Positions 1 through 11,037 of a DNA stretch of 64,000 nucleotides are shown one piece after another (position 1 is the stretch's first letter; every line of letters starts with the position of its first letter). The stretch is from Beta vulgaris subsp. vulgaris (Eukaryota; Streptophyta; Magnoliopsida; Caryophyllales; Amaranthaceae): positions 53,134,025 through 53,198,024 of the forward strand of contig NC_079205.1 in assembly GCF_026745355.1 (NCBI RefSeq), written 5' to 3'. Below the pieces are notes generated by a model. The model was not told the origin of the DNA, made no database searches, and was given only the letters and a program-made list of their open reading frames with translations. Both the position numbers and the translations under genes were made by a program.

Positions 1-79
1 CAACAATCGCTTAATTCTTTCCACAAGAAATTGGATTAAGAGTTTGGGTGTGTTCTCCTCAGCTTAAAAAATTAAGTTT

Positions 80-268
80 CAGGTCCAATAAGTTCAAATA
101 AGTTGCAAAAAGGTCCAATCAGGGCAATAAGTTCCAATCAGGTCTAATAAGGTCCAATAAGTTCTAATCAGGTGTAATAAGTTTCAATCAGGTGCAATAA
201 ATTCCAATCAGGTCTAATAAGGTCCAATAAGTTTCAATCAGGTCTAATAAGGTCCAATAAGGGTCCAA
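80..268. repeat. Minisatellite array, left part
   Basis: Direct tandem repetition of ~10-bp submotifs of the kind aggtccaata / agtttcaatc, alternating into 20-30 bp units with variable order. Units differ by single substitutions. The same array resumes at about 758, so this looks like one array split by other DNA. No coding content. Confidence 0.85.
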
Positions 269-757
269 ATAATCAATGTTCAATCAACATTTGTATTATA
301 TTCCATTATTTTATTATTCATAATTTCATATCACTATTAACTGATTATTTTATTATTAGAATTTTGGTGAAAGTACCACAATGATTATATAGTACAATAC
401 TTGTATTAGTGTAAGGAGTTAATGCATTCTACTACCTTCAAGTAAATGAAAGTGGAGTGAGAATTTTTCATATGTGGCAATTTTAACTTGTTAGCAATAA
501 ATGTTAATCAACTTTTGATTTTCTACTAGTGCTTTATAAAATCAAAACAAGACTATTAGATATATTAGTGGTGAAAGTTATCATAGGCAAATATATAAAA
601 GTAAGTTTTTTTTGTTAAATTAATTATTATAAGAGATAATTAATAATAATTATTCTTTTAAAGGATGAATTTTAACAATTATTACTTCATAATAAATTTT
701 GCTCGGTAGTATTTACATTAGGGGTAATATTTATGTTATTAATTGTCAATTTTTTTG
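269..757. other. AT-rich DNA interrupting the minisatellite
   Basis: About 490 bp of very AT-rich sequence lying between two stretches of the same minisatellite. I see no reading frame of note and no clear terminal repeats. It may be an insertion into the array or ordinary sequence with the array expanded on both sides. Confidence 0.5.
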
Positions 758-1004
758 TCTAATAAGGTCAAATAAGTTTCAATCAGGTCCAATAAGGTCT
801 AATAAGTTTCAATCAGGGTCAATAAGGTTTAATAAGTTTCAATCAGGGTCAATAAGGTCTAATAAGATTCAATCGGGTAAATAAGTTCCAATCAGGTCCA
901 ATCAAGTCCAATAAGTTGGATCATGTCCAATCAGGTTTAATAAGTTCCAACAAGTTCAGTTCAGGTTCAATAAGTTCAGTTCAGATAAGTTCAGGGCCAA
1001 TAAG
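758..1004. repeat. Minisatellite array, right part
   Basis: Same submotifs as the array at 80-268 (aggtccaata, agtttcaatc), here with a clearer 30-bp higher-order period between about 770 and 880. That period yields a spurious repetitive reading frame of 10-residue units, which should not be taken as a protein. Confidence 0.85.
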
Positions 1005-1340
1005 TTGAAGAAAACGCACCCTTTATGTCTTTAATCTTCTCTTGTTATTATCATGAAAAGGTTAGGTATCTAAACACTTGTGCAAATCATTTAATGAGAT
1101 ATAATTATAACTTATAAGACCGTACGTTATTTTATTTTGAAATACTAAACAATGGTCTTGTGGTAGATTAATGGTTGAGCTTTAAGTTTTCGTTTCAAAA
1201 GTCACGTGTTCAATACCTTTTACAACATTATTTTTTTAATTGAGGGTTTACTTGAATATAAAGCATTTGCGTTAGAACTTTAGAGGAGAGTGCCACGTGG
1301 CAAATTAACTTTCTTATGAACACCTTTTAATATATTAGTA
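1005..1340 (-). mobile_element. Helitron-related fragment, family B
   Basis: This block shares a series of phrases with 29543-29843 and 29844-30363: a ttgttattatcat segment, a segment ending in cacgtgttc plus a gat/aat-acc step, a gccacgtggca block, and a terminal cttttaatatatt. In 29844-30363 the last phrase forms the 5' end of a Helitron-like unit read on the minus strand. Here the end is abutted by the next Helitron at 1341. Probably a fragment; its left boundary is not defined. Confidence 0.45.
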
Positions 1341-1984
1341 CTAGCATTTTTTGCACGCGATGCGTGCTTGGATTTTTTTCAAAACAGAAACTCGATTTTT
1401 TCAATGTATGTAAAAGTCAAAATTTGAACATTAGACATACAAAGTATAATTGTTTTTATTTACAAAATTAATTGGTTTAGTCTCTGTCACTTAAGTCTCT
1501 CACCAATCTTTTTTTTTTTTTTACTTTTCAAGTTCAAAATTCTATGAATAAATAGAATTTTATTGAATTTACTCTGATTTCTAATATTATAATTTTTTAG
1601 TTGATTTTAAACTAAGTACACTACTTCATATATTGTGAAGAAAGTGGACACTTGGATTTCAAGTCAAATTTTTGTGAGTATGTATTGACGTTGTAGTGTA
1701 TCGGTTGTAGTTTGTAAGTTAAATCCAAAGAAATGGACACTTGGACTTCATATCTTTTGGTTTTTGTAAAGTTTCATCATTTGAGTGATTGTATGTAATG
1801 TAAATAATCATACAATTCTATGATTTTAGTTGACTTGTGAGTGATTGTTATAATTTTATTTCCAGTATTTTTATTTGAATCTCCCTTTGGTTTGCAAGTG
1901 GATTTGTAATTTAGAAAGGAAAAAGATAAAATAGTCTCTTCATTTGGGGACACCATAGCTCCCCCTTCCCTTATATAATAGAGA
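1341..1984 (-). mobile_element. Non-autonomous Helitron (tandem copy 1)
   Basis: Read on the minus strand the element begins TCTCTATTATATAAGGG and ends with a short hairpin (stem GCACGC, loop ATC, stem GCGTGC) followed by an A/T-rich spacer and CTAG. This is the layout of Helitron termini: 5' TC, 3' subterminal hairpin, CTRR. On the plus strand it starts at ctag 1341 after an A and ends at gaga 1984. It is 644 bp and has no Rep/helicase coding. Its right end touches the next Helitron with no spacer, so only its left flank shows the expected A. Confidence 0.75.
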
Positions 1985-3907
1985 CTAGCTTTTTATGCAC
2001 GCGATGCGTGCGATGACATTTTTAGGCATAATTATTACGTAGTAGTAAACAAAAAGAAAATGCAAGTTAGTATTTTACGGTCACCTTGTGAATAAGATTC
2101 TTTGAAATACAATCAAATAGTACTCCTTCTACATTATGTTATTTCTTTTGCACTGATTAACTCTTTGCATTTAAGTAGCATTACAGTATTACTCCTTTAG
2201 TTAAACTTATCTCTATTGAACAATAAAAAAATCCAGTCCATATTATCTGTTACGTTGAATTTCCAATGCAACATATTATAATTTGGCTAATTTATACTTT
2301 GATCTACACTTGTATTTGAAACCCATATTATAATTTGGCTAGTTTATACCTTGATCCACACTTGTATTTGAAACCCAAAATTTTGAGTAGTGACGTGTTG
2401 TAGCCTGTAGGCACATCCTTCTAGAATTTTAACAAAAAAAATTTCACTACCTTTTCCACTACTTGGCAACATCAGTATAATTCCACTACTTTTGCTATTC
2501 ATTTTCTTTCTCCTCTCACTACAAATCTACGAACCATATATTCAAGGAACCTAGTTAATCAAACTATACACTATACAATAAGAAAATCAACCTTTTCAAG
2601 TATTAAGCAAAGCAGTAGATCTAATTCATCAAAAATCCATCAGCTGTATCAACCACTTTTGAAGGAAGCAAACCAACTTCAGTTTTTTCTTTGGTCGATT
2701 TTCTAACAAAGAAAGGTAATTCCTTAAATCAACTTCAGTTTTTTTCTTGGGGCGATTTTCTATCATCCCAAAATTTAATCCGAAAAGTATGAATCAATTT
2801 CAGTTTTTTTCCCTTGCCTAACATCTAAATTATGATTTCACAAACTTATATTTAAAATTTTCATCAGTCTCATATTTAAAATTATATTTGAGATAAAATT
2901 GTAAATTTTCATACACAAATTGATATTGGAATTTTTTTAAAAAAACAAAAATTGTTTCTTTTATCTTGTTTTCTGATATAATATGAAAATGAATTAAATT
3001 TAAATTGTATAAAAGCCCTTTTTTTCCATTTCAAAATTTTACAGTTGTCTTGGTGCGTGATTTCACTATTTGTTTTTGCAAAATAATATAATTTTTTTTC
3101 TGAAAATGGTTTTAGCAAATTAATTTAATTTTTTTCTGAAAATTGATTTTTGCAAAAACCGTTCGCGAAAACTTTGATTTTTTTTTTTTTCAAAATTTAT
3201 TTGTGAAAATGGTTTTTTTGCAAAAGTTATGAGCAGAATTTTCAATATTGGAATTTTTTTTAAAAAAAACTAAATTTTGTTACTTTTATCTTGTTCTCTC
3301 ATTTCATGTGAAAATAAAGGGTTAAATTTAAGTCCTTTTTAACTAATTACTATCATCTCCCTTTTTTCTGTTAGTCACTACATAACAATTGTTATTGTTT
3401 TTTCAACTAATTTGAAATAACTTGGAAGATTAAAAGAATTATGTACCTTTTTGGAAGTTTGCAAATCGTCGATGGACAAATGTGTGATATCCCCGTCGAA
3501 ATTTTATGTTTTTTTTATAGATTTTTATGCATAGCGTGCATAGGTAAAGAATAATTTGCAAGTGAAATTGTGAGTTCTTGAGAACAATGATTTGTAAGTG
3601 AATTTTGTGAATGTTTTTTTTTCATGTATTTACACCCTACTATATTAGTTTTGGTTTGTCAGTTAATTTTTAGTTTTTGTAAAGTTTATTGATTTGCGGA
3701 ATTTCTTGAACGTGATTTAGAAAGGGATTTGTAAAGTTTTATAACATAAGTGATTTGGGAGTGATGTTGAAATTTAATTTTCGGTAGCTTTGTTTAAATC
3801 CCCATTTTGGTATTGATATTATTTTGTAATTTAGTAAGGGAAAGGGGGCAAAATAGTCAGTTCAAAAGAGGACACCATAGGTCCTCCCTTCCCTTATGTA
3901 ATAGAGA
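1985..3907 (-). mobile_element. Non-autonomous Helitron (tandem copy 2)
   Basis: Same termini as the copy at 1341-1984. The plus strand begins ctag, then the GCACGC-gat-GCGTGC hairpin, and ends cccttatgtaatagaga at 3907 followed by T. Length 1923 bp, with no transposase frame. The interior is AT-rich and shows repeated phrases, including a 52-bp tandem duplication at 2272-2376 and two copies of a cttcagtttttt-cgattttcta phrase near 2675-2775. Parts of its right half recur at 4050-5012. Confidence 0.75.
2272..2376. repeat. 52-bp direct tandem duplication
   Basis: Two adjacent copies of a 52-bp stretch starting catattataatttggct and ending tttgaaaccc (about 2272-2323 and 2324-2375), differing at a few bases. 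It lies inside the second tandem Helitron. Confidence 0.85.
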
Positions 3908-5012
3908 TATGTTGTACTTTAATTCTTGAATGATATTTTACATAAACCTTTTTACCTTGATAATTAATCGCTATAATATAATAGAAAGAGATGGGTCCAA
4001 ATATATGTAAGAGTTTCATTATATATAGGAAACACTATGGAAAAGTAAATAATTTTTTTCCTCGTCTAACTTCTAAATTATAATTTCACTACAAATACAC
4101 CTCAGTTGTTTTCCGTGTCTAACTTCTGAATTTTGTTTGCACACATTGATATTTAAAAATTTCCATCATTTCAAATTTGGTCCTTTTCTAAATTTTAACA
4201 CTTTTAGCTTCAATTATATTTGAAATGAAATTTTGATTTTTTCATACACAATTTGATATTGGAATTTTTTTTTAGAAAAACAAAAATCGTTACTTTTTGC
4301 AAATTAATTTAGTTTTTTCTGAAAATGGATTTTTGCAAAAAATTGTTTGCAAAAAGGTTTATATTGTTTTGTTTTTCAAAATTTATTTCTGAACATGGAT
4401 TTTTTGCGAAAGTTTTGGGCAAAAATTTAAATATTGGCATTTTTTTTAGAAAAAACTAAATTTATTTTATATGAAATGAATTAAATTTAAGTCTGATTGT
4501 ATAAAAGCCCTTTTGAACTCATTGTTGTCATCTCCATTTTTTTAACTACATAACAACAACTAATTTCCTATTGTTTATTTCAACTAATGTGAAATAATTT
4601 GGAAGTTCGCAAATTATGCCGATGGATGAATGTGTGATATCACCGTCAAATTCTTATGTTTTTCTCAAATTTGTGTTTATAGGTAACTTTTGTGAGTATT
4701 TGTATTTATGTATTGATGTTCTAGATTATTAGTTTTACTTTGTATGTTAATTTTAAGTTTTAATAAAGTTTTTTGATTATTTGAATGATTTGCAACATGA
4801 TTTTCCTAATTGTATGTGTGATTTGTAAGTTTCTTCTTTTAAGTGATTTGTGAGTGATTTGTGAGTGAGTGTTGTAAATTAATTTTCGGTAGTTTTTTTG
4901 AGTCTCCATTTTAATTTTGAGATTCCTTTTGTAATTTAGTAAAGGGAAGGGGGGTAAAATAGTCAGTTCAAAAGAGGACACCATAGCTCCCCCTTCCCTT
5001 ATATAATAGAGA
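3908..5012 (-). mobile_element. Helitron fragment with intact 5' end
   Basis: The right end cccttatataatagaga at 4996-5012, followed by T, is the same Helitron 5' terminus (minus strand) as at 1984 and 3907. From about 4050 the sequence runs parallel to 2810-3907, including the tctaacttctaaattat and ggacaccatag phrases. No CTAG-plus-hairpin 3' end is visible on its left, so the element is truncated or its 3' portion was lost when the neighbouring copy arrived. Confidence 0.6.
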
Positions 5013-5181
5013 TAGATTTACATCAAACATCATGGTTTGATAATATTCTACTTTGGCTTGTAAGATTGTTCTTTTTCAAGAAAATAAGGATACACTGACA
5101 GAAGAAAAGTATATGTATTCAGCTTAATTTAATGCATTCATTAATATAATAATTGAGTGCCTAACAAGTTTTGAATATGCA

Positions 5182-5445
5182 CTAGTTATTAGACCCGAGC
5201 TACGCTTCGGGTAAGAAAATATTTCATTTATTAATATAATACTTTATGATAATAACACTAAATACAACTTAGCCTAGTGGCTAAGACTTAAGTATATGTA
5301 CTTGAGGTCTCGAGATCAAACCCTATACTACGCAATTTCTAAATTTTTTTTATTGTACATGGATTACATGAACTAAACTCCCTAGGGAGAGCGCCATGTG
5401 GCACAGTTTCTTGTTTATGCACGGCTTTTAATATATTTGTATAGA
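5182..5445 (-). mobile_element. Small Helitron-like element, family B
   Basis: The plus strand begins ctagttattaga followed by a hairpin with stem cccga / tcggg. It ends cggcttttaatatatttg plus tataga, the same terminus as at 30363. It contains the gagagcgccatgtggca phrase shared with 1005-1340 and 30000-30363. The right flank is A rather than the expected T, so the exact end is uncertain. Confidence 0.55.
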
Positions 5446-5819
5446 ATAGATTATAAGCTTTGAAGTTCAATGGTCATAAGCTAATATTGTTTTCTTCTAC
5501 TTTTTACTCTATAATTAAAAGCATACACGAGGCTTTGGTTCAGTTTCTTAATGGAAAATGGATAAAATGGTTCTAATGTAAAGTAGGAAAAAATTAAAAG
5601 AAAATTTTAACATGTAAAACTAGAGAAAAAAAGCAACAAATATGGAGAAGGGGGACACCACATTTATTTAAGCTTTTTTAATAATTTTTTCTTTAAAAAT
5701 AATGTTAGCACATGCAAGAAGACAAGGTGAAGTGAGGAAGGAAACAAATATAAGAAGAAGAAGCAAAGGGGAAAAGGTGAGGAGTCGAGGATGGAGAAAA
5801 TGGTCGTGAAGATAGGATG

Positions 5820-6060
5820 TAGGTGATTTTTTTTTAACAACAGAAAAATTTGCATTAATTAAAAACAGAATTACACACTAAAGATAGTGCCATACTAAAA
5901 ACAAAGAAACTAAACTAAGCATTACTTGCTCTTACATAACAAGCACAATCACGTAAATAACTTAAACTAGGAGAGAACTGCTCGATTAGGAGGAGTATGA
6001 TGTTGGATAACTGTGTTAGAGTGCTTCTTATGGTGGTTGACAATGTAGGTGAAGTTGAGG
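5820..6060 (-). mobile_element. Possible retroelement 3' end (A-tail on minus strand)
   Basis: A T-run at 5827-5834 is followed by aacaacagaaaaatttgc, resembling the A-tailed 3' end of a LINE-type element lying on the minus strand. Nothing upstream on that strand is recognisable as reverse transcriptase. Weak call. Confidence 0.25.
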
Positions 6061-6098
6061 AAGAAATATAATAGCAAGCGATAAGGAAATATAAATAA

Positions 6099-6298
6099 GG
6101 ATAAGAGTTAGCTTAAGTGGATAGAGCGCTCCCTCTTGGCCCTAGGTCAGGGGTTCGATCCTTACCCGCATTATGCTGGGGTATTTTCTTTACATGCTAT
6201 GCATGTCTTACCAACCAATGTGTTGGTATTTCCTACATGCTAGTAGCCTTGTAGTGGGTTAGCATTTGGGCGGACTTAATTTCCTAATAAAAAAAATA
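6099..6298 (+). mobile_element. tRNA-derived SINE
   Basis: Contains a pol III box A-like ttagcttaagtgg (6108-6120) and a box B ggggttcgatcc (6150-6161), followed by a non-tRNA body and a ttaatttcctaataaaaa tail. The second copy at 60787-60904 shares the head and the tail but lacks most of the body. It does not fold as a functional tRNA. A target duplication is not clear here because both flanks are A/T-rich. Confidence 0.75.
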
Positions 6299-6310
6299 TA
6301 TCTTAGACCC

Positions 6311-6800
6311 TTAAAAAGTTTCACTGTTCATAAGGCTTTGGATAATTTCAGCCGTCGATCTATTCCTTCCATCTGAGCCACACGAATTTTCATCTATCTC
6401 CTCTTTACTGCTTCTCTCTCCTCTCTCCTTCTTCAGATAATTCAACAAAAAAAACCCTAGCATACTTTTCCCCAATCTCTTGGGTTTTCCCTTCCGAATT
6501 TCACTTTCAAGTTCATGATGCACATTTTGGACTCCATTTGCAGAAATTCGGAGCCTTTAATATTCAGGATTCAGGAATTGAAATAGTAGACCACGATTTG
6601 GACGAATTCCAGTTTCTAATTCATTTTTTTTTTGTGATTTGTGAGTTAGGCTCCTTCTTCTCCAACAAGATACAACAAGATCAACGAATAAGGTTTTTAT
6701 TTCTCTCCTTTCTTTCTGTCTTCATTTCTTTTTTTATTTTCTTTCTCTTCATTTTTTTGTGTGGCATATTTGCTAAAATTTGAGTGTTTAGGGGTGCTGT
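6311..6800. repeat. Dispersed repeat, copies elsewhere in window
   Basis: The left part (cactgttcataagg, then cagcc and gagcc phrases) is shared with 8597-8660. The right part (about 6575-6680: a gattt-gga-gaattccagtttcta phrase, a T-run, then a ttaggctccttcttct phrase) is shared with 16474-16570. Two short frames here (6311-6523 minus, 6538-6783 plus) have no recognisable product. It may be an untranslated leader of an old gene copy or an uncharacterised repeat. Confidence 0.5.
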
Positions 6801-8180
6801 TTTTCCTCTCACTATTCTTTTTAGATCAACAGTAGTTGGTCAAATTGCCTTCTCCCGATTTCAGGATATTTAGAGCAACGTTTTACCGGAGAATGAACTC
6901 TGTTGACGAGATTGGAACTCGAATTTCCCAAAAATCGAAGGTATATATGTTTACGAGCAATTCTTCATACAAGCTTTTAAATTTTCACTCCCCACAAATT
7001 TGAGTGAGAAATCAGATTATTCTTCATCCATTTCTTAAAAAATGTTTTCTAATCCTTCTCTGAAATGATGTAGAAGCGTTGTTCTATTCTTCTCGCAAGT
7101 CGCAGCTTTTTCTGCCATGATAGTATTATGCAGGTAAGAAACCTTGTCAATTTTGATTTTTCAATGGCTTGATATTTCATCATTAAGAGTTTCTTCTCAA
7201 TTTTAAATTTCATTAATTTCAAAGGCTTGATAATTCATGTTTTAGGGTTTCATTTAAGTTGAAAATGGGTAATTTGATTCTGTATACGTCAGCCTCTCAC
7301 ACAACAAACGAGAAAACACCTTCCTTTCATCAATTCATGTCTCCTCCCAAATTTTCACTTCAATGTCTATTGTCACTTTTGCTCTGTGAACCTAGATAGG
7401 GACATCAATACAGAAATCCTAAGGGAGTGAGATGAGTGCCCACACCCCTGCTCACACCACAACAGTGACACACACCGGATAGTGCACATACAATATACAC
7501 CTGCCCACCCCGTGCACATACAACCCTGCCCCTGCAGGCACCGTCCTCTATGTGAACCTTAAACTCCATATATATTTAGGCTTTCATGTGAACAGAATAT
7601 GCTGGTTATAGCCTAATTTGTGAAGCCTAATTTTGCGGGGTATATCCTAATTGATTTTCATACTCTGGATTTAATTGATTTTTAACATAAGCCTAATTTT
7701 TGTTAAGATCCCTCAAAACATTTGTGCTTCAGCTTCACTTTGAATCCAATGTAAAGCTTATTTTCCTGCAAACATCCTAATTGATTTCCAAACACAAGCC
7801 TAATTTAAGTAATTTTTACATCCTAATTTTACATGCCATGTTCACATGAAACTCCTTCAATGCCCTAATGGATATCTCTTGATTTAGGATGTGATATCCA
7901 TATTTTACATGGTTATGCAAAACCTTAAATTACCATTACAATGTTTTGGAATTTCGAATACCACAAAACCACCCTTCCACTTTCTCTACCATCCTCATAA
8001 GTGCAGCTCCTTAGAAATATACGATTGCGGCAAAACAATTTCAATTCCGGGTAAGTTACCCATCTCGATCTCCTTGAATGTATCTCTTGATTATCTACTT
8101 TAATTAATGTTTGCTCGTATCTAAATTAAGATGTGATAGAAACTCATATCTAAATTAGAGAAGTTAGGATAAAACTAGGA
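6801..8180. other. No supported gene
   Basis: An ATG near 6893 opens a short frame that runs into a GT-containing site near 6940, but I can find no following exon. The stretch 7430-7555 is unusually C-rich (many cacac and gccc words). Nothing else can be named. Confidence 0.5.
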
Positions 8181-8518
8181 AAAGTGAGCTAGGAAGGAAG
8201 GGGGAAACATGACAAAATAGAAATAGTTTGGCTTTCGTAAAATGTCTAAAACTAATTAGAGAAAAAGACAGGTATGGAGGCAGGATATGGTAGAAGGAAA
8301 GAGAATGGAGAAGTTGGAGGTCTAGAATTAGAAGAAGTTAAGGATAGAGGTATTACATAACTAGGAATTAAAAGTGAGCTAGGAAGGAAGGGGGAAACAT
8401 GACAAAATATAAATAGCTTGGCTTTCGTAAAATGTCTAAAACTAATTAGAGAAAAAGATAGGTATGGAGGGAGGATATGGTAGAATGAAAGAGAATGAAG
8501 AAGTTGAAGGTCTAGAAT
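8181..8518. repeat. 148-bp direct duplication, 190-bp offset
   Basis: 8181-8328 and 8371-8518 are near-identical copies, both starting aaagtgagctaggaaggaag and ending ggtctagaat, with only a few substitutions. They are separated by about 42 bp. The opposite strand has a hydrophobic frame (8252-8527) that is probably fortuitous. Confidence 0.9.
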
Positions 8519-11037
8519 CCATTCCATAACCTTTTAAAAGTGGCAATTATTGCTACTGTAGCAACCAATAGTGAAATGGGTGAAAAATCCTTGAAATTCA
8601 CTGTTCATAAGGTTAGGCAAATCTCAGCCCTTCATTTGAGCCTTCATCTCAGCCGCACAATATTCTCTTTCTGCCCTATTTCCCTGTCTTTCGTCTGTTG
8701 TGTTGTTTCTCTTCTCTTCTCTCTCTTCAATGTCTGACTCTCTCTCCTCTTTTGCCAAAAGTCTCCTTTTCCAGATCTTTCTCCATTTCATTGATTTTCA
8801 GTTCTTGAACAAGCTAGGGTTTATCTATGGTAGAGCACCGAAGGAATGATGCAATGGTGTTTCAAATTCCAATTTTGGGTATGTTTGTTCCTGCGTTTTC
8901 ACTTATTCTAGATTATATCCTTGCTTGTTGATATTCATTTGATAGTAGAGTGAATTGGGTAAAGCTAAAGTTCTCACTAATATATGGTCTTCTTTCTTTT
9001 TTCTTTGGGTCGATTTTATGATTTATGTATTCATTTTTCCTATTTTCATGATAATTAACCTAAGACAGAATAAGAATTTAGGGTTTCGGGACAAGGACGA
9101 TGTTGTCGACAACCTATTGTTGTTGGTAAAAGTTTCTGAGCAAGATGTTCCTATATGTTGTTGTTGGAGTTTGCAATCATTTTTCAATGTTTGATTTTTT
9201 TCAATTGTAATTCTCTTTTTGTTTTTTGCCAATTATATCAGTTTGATTGCCTTGCTTAGTGAACATCTATAATATATGTGTTTCTTTTCTTTAAAATAAA
9301 AAGTGTATTTATTTAATTTTGATGAGATATTCTGTTAGAAATCCTAATCATTTTCTTCTTTTTCTCTGAAATATTTGGGTTTACTGAATTCAGGGAAAAA
9401 TAGGGAGAAGTGAAGTTTGTCTCCGTGAGCTATATTTGGAAGAAGAATCAATAATGGGTTTTATTATGAGTATTTTTGATTTGGATGTAGATCCTCTCTC
9501 GTGGGCTTGTCTCTGCGTGCTACTTCACCTTCTTTCAGTCCACTAATGTATAGGTTTGCCTCGAAATTTCTCAATTCCCTCATTATCTGTATTTTTCAAC
9601 CACTTATGTGTAATACCCTCATTGTTATATTCATTTTTTTTAATATTTTGGATTGTTCTGTTTCCTCTATAATGGGTGTAGCGATTGCCTATTAGTATCC
9701 TCATTGTTATGCCCTCATTGTGTATGTATGACATTCTCAAATTCTAATTGTTTAGATATCGCGGCGCTTAAATAAATTTTTATACAACATAGGATTTATT
9801 GTTTACAATTTTATGTGTTGCCGTGAATTTTAGTCGTTCTTGTAGAATCACAGGATATGCCCATGGATATTACGCGAACCCAAAGTTAGCTCACCAATAT
9901 GGTAATCTCCTCTGTACTGGAGCTGCTATTACAGAACAAAAGTAGATTTACTTCCATGCTTATGTATCATCTCCTAATCCTTATCTTTGACACGTGTTTT
10001 TGTGAGGATGCAGCATAGTACAGTTGATGTATATGAACACAGAACAACACCTTCGCCAGTATGGTAATCCCATTTCCCCTTAGAAATTATTTCCGGTTTT
10101 ATGAGGTAGTTGCCCTAGGTGTTGTTGTTCAGGTGTGCTTTGCGTTCTATGATGGTTATGTTGGATTTGAGGGCCTTCTGTGTGTGTCGACTTGGACTTT
10201 TGTGTATGGTTTAGTATCTCATTTTTTAAAAAAAGTTGAGTTATTCATCTGTTTGATTGTAGTTAGTTGGACTTTCGCGTGTGTCGACTTGGAAGATGTG
10301 CTTTTTGCTTATCTCTATTATACTAGGGAAATTTGTTTGCTTGTATAACCTTTAGTTCTTCTGTGTTTTAGGGATTGTTTAGTAGAAGGAAAAAAAATCA
10401 CTACTTTCAACCTTCGCTCGTATTATAGGTTTGTTTTCTTATACTCCTACTTAGTATTCTTGCTTTGTGACTAAATTCTAGAAGCAAAAACAAAAAATTT
10501 GCGGGTATCAACTAATCAAAGTGCTTGGCTATTTAATTGTCATTAGGCACTCTGATGTTGGTACTTTACATTCGCTTAAGACATTTTGTTAGTATACTGG
10601 GAGTTGTGCGCATTAGTGTTTAAATTATTTACATGTGCTTCTGCCAAGCCATGGACCCAGAACCATAGTTTCCAAGAACCAGAAAAACTAATTAGAGAAA
10701 AGGGCAGTAAAGTCCTACATAGAGGCTCTTTTGAACACATACAAATATTGAAAGAAAAGAGGAGTTGCCCAAGGGATTGGGTAAGTCACTGCCGTACAAA
10801 ACAATGCATTTTTAAAAAACCTTAATTAAATCAGCTTCTCATAAGTCTCTCCCACATAATGAAGTAATTTATTTGTCCAATGAAATAGATGTAAAGAAGA
10901 AGAAGAGTTGATATGCACATCCATTGACTGTTTAGTTTTTTTCCTGTGAAATTGGCGAGTTTGGAACGGATCTTGCTTCTTTTTTAAGTCATTTGCTTTA
11001 TTGCAGATAGTCTCTTGATTTTATTGAAATGGTTTCT
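8519..11037. other. No supported gene
   Basis: 8597-8660 repeats the cactgttcataagg-containing segment of 6325-6385. The remaining 2.4 kb has only short unrelated frames with biased A/T composition. Frames such as 10061-10348 read as low-complexity hydrophobic translations and match nothing I know. Confidence 0.5.

Noticed and set aside
6108..6165. tRNA gene suggested by box A and box B
   Set aside because: The region has pol III boxes but no proper cloverleaf or anticodon arm, and it continues into a body and tail shared with 60787-60904, so it is a SINE.
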